Below are positions 56,227-64,000 of a DNA stretch of 64,000 nucleotides, piece after piece. This DNA comes from Meandrina meandrites. Taxonomy: Eukaryota > Cnidaria > Anthozoa > Scleractinia > Meandrinidae. The notes below the pieces were generated by a model, which did not search any database, was not told the DNA's origin, and saw only the letters and a program-made list of their open reading frames with translations. A program made the position numbers and the translations under genes. Each line of letters begins with the position of its first letter. Position 1 is the stretch's first letter. The DNA is taken from contig OY855904.1 of the NCBI GenBank assembly GCA_963693305.1, positions 34,706,417 to 34,770,416 of the forward strand. The letters are read 5' to 3'.

Positions 56227-57353
56227 CCCGGCGTGCCCAATCGATGATAATCGATCATTGGAAATCAATCGATATAATCGATGATAATCGATAAAAATCA
56301 ATCGATTAATATCGATTGGTCTCACCAATCGATGAAAGTCGATACTCACAATCTCAAGTCCTCTTAATTGTATCGATTTTATCGAGTTTTAATAAACATT
56401 ATCAGTTTTAAAGGGGCACTATCACGGCTGATCATAGAAATTTCTATGTTCTGATTTCCTCAATATATTGCCAAATACCACCAAATACACGAATAAATTT
56501 GATAAAGAGATCCCACAAAACAAGATAGAACAGTTATTGTGAGGAAGAAGTACAGGATTGCAAGGATGGAAGTGGATTGTGTTTGATTTTTGGACAGGAT
56601 GTCCAGAAATCAAAGCTGCCATTCTGGTGAAATTTTGAACCGTTCATTAGTCACTTTTTCCACTTAATTGATATTTCTTTGCTTTTACCACTTTTAGCAT
56701 TTTTCTCTTCCTATTGCAACACAATAAAGCGCAATTATAGCAAGCTACAGGCCATTTTTATATAAAATATGATATTCCAGGCATGACAGTGTCCCTTTAA
56801 TAAATTAATTATCATCATTTTGTAAGCCCCTAGTGTAAGCGGATACGCTACGCATTCGTCCGCGTGGACTCAAGCCAGTCTTGCCGAAGTCTTCCAGTCT
56901 TGCGAGTCATCGAAATCCCGCGAAATGAACGTACTACTAGTAGAGGCTGTTGTGAAGGGCTACCACGAGTGCCCTTTTACAGTAAGGACGGGTGAAGCAT
57001 TTTCCCTCGAGAAAAAAATCGGCAGTCGAGAAGAAGCATTTCGAGTAGTAAACTGCGAAAAGGCGCGTTAGTCTATACGCGAAAAAACGGGGAAAATGGC
57101 CGGATGTCTTGTTATTTGAAGGAGTCGGTACTTAATGCGTAGCGCAAACGTATCTGAAATCGTTATTAAACGATTATCATTGACAATCGATATAATCGAT
57201 AAAAATTGAAGAAAATCGATGAAAATCAATACTCACAACTCTTTCGATTTCGATTTTCATCGATTTCCGATATCAATCGATTAATTACTATCGATTATTA
57301 TAGATTACAATCGATTTTATCGATTATCGAATTTCATTGATGGGCACGCCGGG
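56227..57353. mobile_element. Transposon with ATCGAT end arrays and 7-bp target duplication
   Basis: AAAGTAT at 56220-56226 and 57354-57360 flanks perfect ends CCCGGCGTGCCC and GGGCACGCCGGG. Both ends carry ATCGAT-rich arrays (about 56240-56390 and 57170-57335) in both orientations. The middle has no recognised coding frame and holds a nested TTAA-flanked element at 56412-56796. Without it the element is about 740 bp. Confidence 0.85.
56412..56796. mobile_element. 385-bp TTAA-flanked element nested in the ATCGAT transposon
   Basis: TTAA at 56408-56411 and 56797-56800 flanks ends AGGGGCACTATCACGG and, inward from the right, AGGGACACTGTCATGC. No coding capacity. TTAA targeting fits piggyBac or Kolobok. 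Confidence 0.8.
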
Positions 57354-57502
57354 AAAGTATACTTCTCGAAAGCTCCTCGCGTGATCACGCTTGGGTTGAT
57401 CATTGAAGAATGTTAGCCTTGTAAGGCGAAATTTTGTTGTCTGTAATCTCGACGAGCGATCGAATTCCGAGACTTGCCGAATCTTGTTTAGGCCGTGCCT
57501 CA

Positions 57503-57557
57503 ACGTTTCTTGGTTCCAGACCTCGCACAAGCCGACTGCGTATAGTTCAAAATGGCC
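57503..57557 (+). repeat. 55-bp conserved block, copy 1 (partner 60436-60490)
   Basis: It runs from ACGTTTCTTGGTTCCAGACC through AAGCCGACTGC to TTCAAAATGGCC, with about five differences from the partner. The partner lies 110 bases upstream of the ATG of the gene at 60601. Confidence 0.7.
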
Positions 57558-57559
57558 TC

Positions 57560-57905
57560 CTTGATCAATTGGGCACATCTTCACAGACGCTTTTGTTGAA
57601 AGCAATTTCGTCGGCGGTTTAAGCGTCATTCTCAGCTCCCCGATAGGGCGCACTGGTAATTCAGTTTCGGTTTCTGCAACATGTTTCTTTTTCCGGGAGC
57701 GGGTAATCAGCCCGCCGCCCAACCCACAACCTGGAGGACCAGGGGCTGTTCTTCGTCTGGCCTCTACCCTTCGACCAATCCGGCATTGTTAGACCTGCCA
57801 GGGACCAAAGTTCCCGCCGACACAGCTCTCAGGGTAATTAAGACACACAAGTTTCACCACCACGGCAAGGTGTCAGCCCGAGGCGAAGTTTGTTTCCTTA
57901 CTTAA
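57560..57905 (-). repeat. Probable 5' region of a LINE
   Basis: On the minus strand it contains ACCTTGCCGTGGTGGTGAAA, CCTGAGAGCTGTGTCGGCGG, ATGCCGGATTGGTCGAAGGG-like sequence and CCTGGTCCTCCAGGTTG. I recall this order from the 5' region of widespread marine-invertebrate non-LTR elements (memory, not a search). The minus-strand frame starting MGGGLITRSRKKK is part of it. Confidence 0.45.
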
Positions 57906-58129
57906 TTTAATCCCATACGCTAAATCCAAGTTTGTTACAATTATGCCGAAAAGTGTTTTAATGGCAGCTATCTATATTCAATGCTTTGGGTCGAAAAGGA
58001 AAAACGATAAACGAATTTTAAATTCGTTTTCCAAATTTACGAATAAGAAGCGATTTTTCTAAACATTTAGCTATAAAAAATTGCGATAAAACATTTCGAA
58101 ACATATTAAGAAAGTTAAAAGTTTGTTAA
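57906..58129. other. Short AT-rich spacer
   Basis: It is rich in GATTT, AATTCG and AAACG stretches. Nothing is supported. Confidence 0.4.
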
Positions 58130-58752
58130 AAAACGACGACGTTTCGACGTTAGGCTAACGTCATTATCAAGTCAAAATGAAAGTTGATAAAAATGTATAA
58201 ATAGTAAGTCAAAACAATAGTTCAATAGATGTGTAAAAATGTTGAAATTAAACAAAGAGTTTCGCACGGATGGAGTCCGTTTGCGTGTTTAAGCTCGGAT
58301 TCCGTTCCTTTATGCTAAGCATCTCGTAGACGAGGCAATCAAATTTCCCTTGGCACTTTCGGAGAATTCGAAACTGGCTTTCGTTGAGGAGGCTTTTCGG
58401 GCTGTGTAGGCGACATAATATACATCGCACAGATCATATGAGATCACATGATCACATCTGTGCGATGCAGATTATGTCGGCTACACAGCCCGACACCTTC
58501 ACCAACGTATTGCTGAACATAAAAACTCGGCGATTGGAAAACACCTTTTGGAAGCCCACGGGGACAAAAGCCTCCTCAACGAAAGCCAGTTTCGAATTCT
58601 CCGAAAGTGCCAAGGGAAATTTGATAGCCTCGTCTACGAGATGCTTAGCATAAAGGAACGGAATCCGAGCTTAAACACGCAAACGGACTCCATCCGTGCG
58701 AAACTCTTTGTTTAATTTCAACATTTTTACACATCTATTGAACTATTGTTTT
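58130..58752. mobile_element. Penelope-like element, two partial copies head-to-head
   Basis: The left copy (minus, from about 58437 down) and right copy (plus, 58440-58752) share the endonuclease C-terminus and 3' tail as an inverted repeat. The centre lies at about 58440 (CATCGCACAGATC...GATCACATCTGTGCGATG). The left copy has lost the middle of the endonuclease but keeps the tail stem-loop with GAAACGTCG near 58133-58175. The right copy keeps the endonuclease but ends before that stem-loop. Confidence 0.85.
58461..58715 (+). pseudogene. PLE GIY-YIG endonuclease fragment
   Basis: 84 codons, open to the stop: CDADYVGYTARHLHQRIAEH, NSAIGKHLLEAHGDKSLL, LRKCQGKFDSLVYEML and ending TDSIRAKLFV. 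The first VVY motif and one Zn Cys are cut off at the inversion point. The Arg and late Glu typical of the domain remain. Confidence 0.9.
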
Positions 58753-60435
58753 TCCAAATTTGATACTTCAACGCAAAACGAAAATTCAATCCGTATTTTA
58801 AGGACTATAGAAAAATGAAAAAAAAAGTATAACGTGAATTCTAATTCCGTTTTCCTCCAGGCGAGGAAATTGAAAAACCATTCTGAAAGTCGGATTTCGT
58901 TTTTCATGGAGAAAAAAAAAAGGATTTTGGAAATGAGACTAAAACGAAAATACATTTGTAGTCATTTTCCTATGCAATTGAAAATCATTTGGCGATAACA
59001 GACACGGATTTTTGCTGTTCTATTCGAAGTGAGACTGCTCGCCAACTTTGAAGAATGGTCGCGTTGATTATTGGGCTGTTCTTGAGGTCTTTGTTTTATT
59101 ATCTGTAAATTTTTTCTACACTAATGTAGAACATCTCAGTTTGTAGCCTGTTACTTAAGAACGTCTTAAGAACGTTTTCAGCCTCAAATCGTACAAAAAA
59201 ACTAAGAACGCTCAGCCTCAGCCCCAAATTTAGACGAGGTAGTGTGGTGCGACAAAATACCCCTTGATTAGAGGTTATGAAGCCTCTGTATTTGCCACAA
59301 AATTGAGGATGAAACTCACTCTTTGTTAGATTGCCCTAGCGTTTCTCCTAAAAGAGACATATTGTTTTCTAAAATAAAATCTAAAATCCCATTCCTACGA
59401 TTACTATCGCATGATACTATCATATCTTATGAATTCTACTGATTATTTTATAAACATTCATTCATCAGTTAATCTCTGTGCATTTCCTGCCGTCCAGTTT
59501 GCAAAACAACAACCAAGATGAAAGTCTGTGTGTTTCGTAGAAGAGCGCTGCTTATGATATGCTCTTGGCACTAAATTCTACAAGCATTTTGAGAACTTCG
59601 ATAAGCTTTCCCTATTCTAAAATACAAAACAGACCAAAATAACCACAGCAGTTTCATACCCCTAGGCTTCGCTAATTAATAGACCTCAGTTTAATGTGCG
59701 TGTTCACCGTTTCTTTCGCTAAGAATTCGAAAAAGTTATGGGTAAACGAGCAGTCGCCATCTTTTCCTGTATGGTGGATTGAGTCTGTTTTTTTTTATGT
59801 CTCGCAAACGGAGCTCAGAAGTGAAATCAGGGGCTACCTCTTGTCCAAAAAGAAAGAAGATAAAATATTCATAACGGCAATAAATTTAGCTTAACTTACT
59901 AAGAAATTGGAATATCTGAGCAACACGATTATGGTCAGAAGTCCATAAATAGTTATGGACTTCTGATATGGTATACCTCTTCTGCCCTTCTGGCATGTTC
60001 TGGAATTAACTAATTCGCCATGCATGTACAAATAGCATGGAAGAAAATAGAATTGGGACTCCCATGTAAAAACAGTGCGTTTAACGCACTTGCAAACAGA
60101 GACAGAGGGCAACTGTACAATACCCCTCTAGTAAGCAGCTGCTATTGTTTTGGGGGCTAGGGGCATTGTTCTTGTTGTTTGTTCTATTGTTCTCTCAGCC
60201 ACTCATGTGAGACCTTACGAGAGCTGCATACCGACCCCATAGGCCGATACATCTTCGCATTTGAGAGAAAGCCTCTGATTTCTTGATCTTGATTTTTTCA
60301 ACACGTGACAGGCGCGAAATACAAATTTGGCACGCAGCTTGCGCAGACGCAGGCAGGTTGGGTTGCAGTTCGGTTAACAGTTCGGTTGCAGTGGAATCGT
60401 TGGAATTATTCTTGTTTCGTGCGTTTCGTGCCCCC
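58753..60435. other. Gene-free stretch
   Basis: It has a small hairpin AGAAGTCCATAA...TTATGGACTTCT at 59937-59964. Bases 59700-59785 share GTCGCCATCTTTT and GGTGGATT with 6190-6230. No gene is supported. Confidence 0.45.
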
Positions 60436-60490
60436 ACGTTTCTTGGTTCCAGACCTCACGCAAGCCGACTGCATATAATTCAAAATGGCC
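60436..60490 (+). promoter_or_regulatory. 55-bp conserved block, copy 2, upstream of gene start
   Basis: Its partner is at 57503-57557. The position 110 bases upstream of the ATG at 60601 is compatible with promoter or 5' untranslated sequence. It may equally be a repeat. Confidence 0.4.
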
Positions 60491-60600
60491 GCCCCACAAA
60501 CAATATTTGATGTGCGACGTTCTGTGCGACATGTATGTTTTGCGTAAAATCAGTTGACTGATTTGGATTCGAACTCGTTCTTTAGTAGAAATATGGTAAA

Positions 60601-62811
60601 ATGAATCGACTGGTACTCGACTCTTTTTCTCGATTTTCCTGTAAATACTGGGCATTCAACTTTGCGAGAGTTCCAACAAGACTTTTACATAAGCCTTCGA
60701 AATATTTTGGCAACCAGCTTTTATCAAAGACATCAAATCGAGTCCCTCTTGGACCTCTTGAACGACAATGTGCCAAGTGTAGTTGGCGAAGATATTTTGG
60801 TAGTTTAACGAGGTCCTCACAGGTAAGAAATGTTCGTATAAGTAGGAAACATACATTACATAATTTAGAAAACAATCTGTGGTTACCACAGATTTTAATT
60901 TTCAGTTACAAGCAGTGTGGTCAAAGAGGAGATTACTTGTTACCCGGAGGGGGGGGGGGAGGGCGTACCCCCATATATGGGCTATACGGGTATGTGCCGC
61001 TCAACAGGGTATGTTTTTTGGTTCTCTGACTCTGGAACAGGGTCTAAAAATCGCACTTTCTCTCTGGAACAGGGTATATTTTATTTCAGGTTTGACTCTG
61101 GAATAGTGTCGAATTTCCCCTAGAATCTTGATTAACCACACTGTACGGTCTAGTATAGCTAACTCTGCTCCCCTCCGTCACTTGCTTTGTGATATCTGCT
61201 GTTTCCCGTGGTATTCCACAAAAAAGGCCATTTTCATTGTGCGATCGATCACATCACGTACGTTATCGATCGTGTCTCACATTTCTGTAACCTATTTAAT
61301 CGGTACATTAACCAGTTATTCATTAAACAGTTGAGTTAAATAAATGTTCATTTAACTATTAAAAGTCGCTCCGATTTCACTCTGGATGCCAATTTCACTC
61401 TGGATCACGTACGCATTAGTTGCTTTGCTTCAAGTCTGGAACAGGGTACCTTTTTTGCAATTTTTCTCTGGAGCAGGGTCGCAAATTCATCATTTTTACT
61501 CTGGAACAGGTCAAGAGTCTCAGGGAGTCAGCGGCTCACCCCCGTAGTAAAATTAAAGGAGTACCCCCCCCCCCCCCCCCGGGACTTGTTATCAGGCTCT
61601 CTTTTCCCAAACTAAGGGAAACAAAGTAAAATAATATAGAAAGCCTTATTGCAGGTCAGAACTCCAAATCTGCCACGAGGTGAAGTTATTAAATAGTAGA
61701 TCATAAGCCTGGGGTCTGTATTTACTGGCCACTGTACGTTCGGGACAAATCATCCAATTGGCCATTCTGGAGTTGCGCAGGGAACTGGGACAAGTTTTAA
61801 CTTTTAACCAATTGATAAACGGACCTCATCACATGAAAGATCACATCGAGATTGGTCATCTGACCAAGTTTGATGCTTTTAGGATGAACAGAGACGAAGT
61901 TATGGACCTTTAAACATGGTTCAAAATCCATACAAACATCTCTAATCTTGAGACAGGGTCTCCAAAACCATATTAACTCTTTTTTCTCAGTTTTAAGACA
62001 AATGTAAAATTCTGTCATGGATCTACTATTTGGAAGAAGCTGTGATGAAAATCACTCTGTTTGCTCATTTTTAATAGTATATTTGGTTTCGGGGGATGCT
62101 GATGTATGGATTTTGAACTCTGTATAAGACAAGAACAATAATAGGGCTTAACATCATATCTTTAGTTATAGGTCTATATGAAATATCCAGGTCATTGAAA
62201 ATTCTGAGAGGGAGGGTTTTTTAAGCCAAATTTAAAAAGGAAAGTGTGAAGCTTAAACTGGAATTTCTAAAGGCAGAGAGAGGGTGGGTATGGATAATTT
62301 TAGTAGTAGATCATAACAAAAATGATTGGATGACATGTGAGAAAACTAGGTAGATACAGTAGTTACACACCACTGGCTAGTTTGTCTTAGACAAATTGCA
62401 GCATAACATACAAACATTTGCCTGAGAGGAATATAAATGATACAATTGATTATCCATGCTAAACATGATTTTAAACTGAATGCTTAATTTGACATTAATT
62501 ACTTGCAGGGAGAATTTTCAACAAAGTATGTACATGCTCCTTCATTGTATCAAATCTTTCTGCTCCTGAAAAGAGAAGATGTTAGACAGGGTAAGAGATA
62601 TAACTCTTTGCGCAGTAAAAACTGAATCCATATTGTTTTCCCAAAAATGGTCAATTAGGGAAATCAATTGAAAGTGTTAAAAGGTTTATTGCGGATTTCA
62701 ATAACATGCAAACTCTGAAGTTCAAAGCCCAACTGACGATTGGGTTTTTCGCTGCCATCAATCAAAATTATGGCGACAGCCAACGAACCTTGAAACACAG
62801 AAACAAACAAA

Positions 62812-62855
<44 letters not shown>

Positions 62856-63522
62856 TGACCCGGCTGAAGTGAGCTTCTGTTTCCCGAGAGGTCTGCTTAG
62901 ATGATTGACGGCAGCGAAAAACGTAAACCAGTGGTCGAGGTTTGAATTTCAGAGTTTGCTTGTTATTGAAAATCGCAATAAGTTGTTTACCATTGAATGC
63001 TGAAATGTATGTAATTTGTGGGACATTCCTACAATGGTGTTTTGCAAATTTTGTAAACTAAGATAATTGTGCGATTCTTGTTTTAGGTTAAACTTGTAAT
63101 TAGCAATTTTGACTTCAATAATTATTGTTTTGGTTAATGAAGATTTCCACTTTGGATCTTAATAATTTATTGATGGGTCTTTTAGAAGTTTGCCCTAACC
63201 TCTTCAGATTTTACTTCAATCTATTTATTGAATGTAAGCTCAGAGCAAATTTGCCCTCCATATCTTACCTAATTAACATGGTGGAAAGTCCTTTAGCCAG
63301 AGTCTGGAAGTCAAAACACGTAATTTTGCATTAAAACCAGTGCAGAGACGTAGCAATATATTCATACAGGTTTGGTCTTGAGTGCTTTGATTTTCTTCAT
63401 GTGTACGATGTATGTATCCTTATTACTTTTAATAAAATTTCATACCTTGTCACTAGGTGTTAGCAGATTCTTTTCAACAAGTCATTTGAGACAACATGGC
63501 CAAGGGGATCAACATCAACAAG
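60601..63522 (+). CDS. Start of a gene with mitochondrial-type N-terminus (3 exons, partial)
   Basis: Exons are 60601-60822, 62509-62590 and 63457-63522, with borders CACAG|GTAAGA, ACTTGCAG, ACAGG|GTAAGA, TCACTAG and AACAAG|GTAACA. Phases agree (0, 1, 1). The protein starts MNRLVLDSFSRFSCKYW and is rich in Arg, Lys and Ser with few acidic residues for about 74 codons, as in a mitochondrial presequence. Exon 2 gives GEFSTKYVHAPSLYQIFL and exon 3 GVSRFFSTSHLRQHGQG. The gene runs past the window end. I do not recognise the family. The G-rich element at 60943-61583 sits in intron 1. Confidence 0.55.
60943..61583. mobile_element. 641-bp G-rich-end element in intron 1
   Basis: ACTTGTTA at 60935-60942 and 61584-61591 flanks CCCGGAGGGGGGGG and a C-run ending CCCGGG. 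CTCTGGAACAGGGT occurs several times inside in one orientation. It belongs to the family at 20658 and 50058. The terminal G/C runs may vary in length. Confidence 0.8.
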
Positions 63523-63748
63523 GTAACACAGTTACAACATTTGGACATTAGGTGGCATGATTGCATTTAGCAGTAGATCAACAGATTTTTAGACTGGGCC
63601 TCAGTTGTTCTAAAACTGGTGAAACTTTATACTAATCAAGGATTCAGGAGAAGTTAATCAAGGTTAATTCTTTCCCATAACAGTCTTTTTCACTGCTAAA
63701 GGTTTCCTCCACCATTTTCTGCTAGCTGACTATCTCACCCTTGGCTAT

Positions 63749-63906
63749 GTTGTGGTTTAAATTTTTCCTTGGTTTAAAATTTTTCAAACCAGTTTGATTT
63801 TTAGTTTCCTTTGTTTCAGATTATGATAATCAATACAAGACAATGAAAACTAAAAATCAAACCGGTTTGAAAAATTTTAAACCAAAGAAAAATTTAAACC
63901 ACAACA
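63749..63906. mobile_element. 158-bp palindromic element
   Basis: Arms of about 62 bp starting TGTTGTGGTTTAAATTTTTC are mirrored with two or three differences around a short spacer. GCTA flanks both sides (63745-63748, 63907-63910), a possible 4-bp target duplication. Confidence 0.8.
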
Positions 63907-64000
63907 GCTACACCACCTATGGGTTATCTTAACCCTTACTGCCTCACCCTGCATTATCCCAACCCTTAGTGACTATCCCATTCATAAGTTATATACCAGC

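Noticed and set aside
57324..57722. 132-residue minus-strand frame as a host gene
   Set aside because: It spans the end of a transposon, a dispersed block and a LINE-like 5' region, so it is a chance frame across junctions.

Overview
This window reads as animal nuclear DNA, most likely from a stony coral or a close hexacorallian (inference). It is AT-rich, its genes are split by GT-AG introns, and most of it is decayed transposable elements. These include Penelope-like retroelements (PLEs), LINE fragments, tRNA-derived SINEs and many short inverted-repeat elements of types I recognise from cnidarian sequence. There is no sign of operons, bacterial genes or CRISPR.

Three spliced genes can be pieced together. 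(1) A nine-exon gene on the minus strand (13739 down to 7460) encodes an unrecognised protein of roughly 1000 residues. Its splice phases mostly agree, but frame changes and one in-frame stop break it. (2) A plus-strand TRAF-like gene (45282-52689) has a RING exon, two zf-TRAF exons and then one very large exon. That last exon encodes about fourteen Pro/Glu-rich repeats of about 23 residues, where a usual TRAF has a coiled coil and MATH domain. One frame break lies in its fourth exon. (3) The start of a plus-strand gene (60601 onward, running off the window) has an Arg-rich, mitochondrial-looking N-terminus and three phase-compatible exons.

Layout. 1-3.2 kb: tRNA-SINE units, an 89-bp tandem repeat, a PLE fragment. 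3.2-7.4 kb: mostly gene-free, with a TTAA-flanked element. 7.4-13.8 kb: broken gene (1), with microsatellites and a small 8-bp-TSD element in its introns. 14.4-20 kb: LINE and PLE fragments and SINEs. 20.6-33 kb: a transposon graveyard in which one 5'-truncated LINE (22640-32004, minus) has been cut into four pieces by three DNA transposons. Removing them in thought, with one copy of each target duplication, rejoins the LINE reading frame. 34-38.8 kb: sparse, with ATCGAT-rich arrays around a decayed ORF. 38.8-44.3 kb: a giant inverted repeat with satellite-bearing arms, a 558-bp tandem duplication and a PLE that is itself an inverted repeat. 45.2-53.1 kb: gene (2). 54.3-58.8 kb: inverted-repeat elements, one nested in another, and a third PLE. 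60.4 kb to the end: gene (3) with an element in its first intron.

The most notable signals are the TRAF-like protein with a repeat tail, the nested insertion record in the LINE, two transposons whose ends carry dense arrays of one short palindromic motif (TAAGAT/ATCTTA and ATCGAT), and a stem-loop followed by GAAACGTCG shared by three PLE copies. Similarity statements rest on recognised motifs, not on searches.
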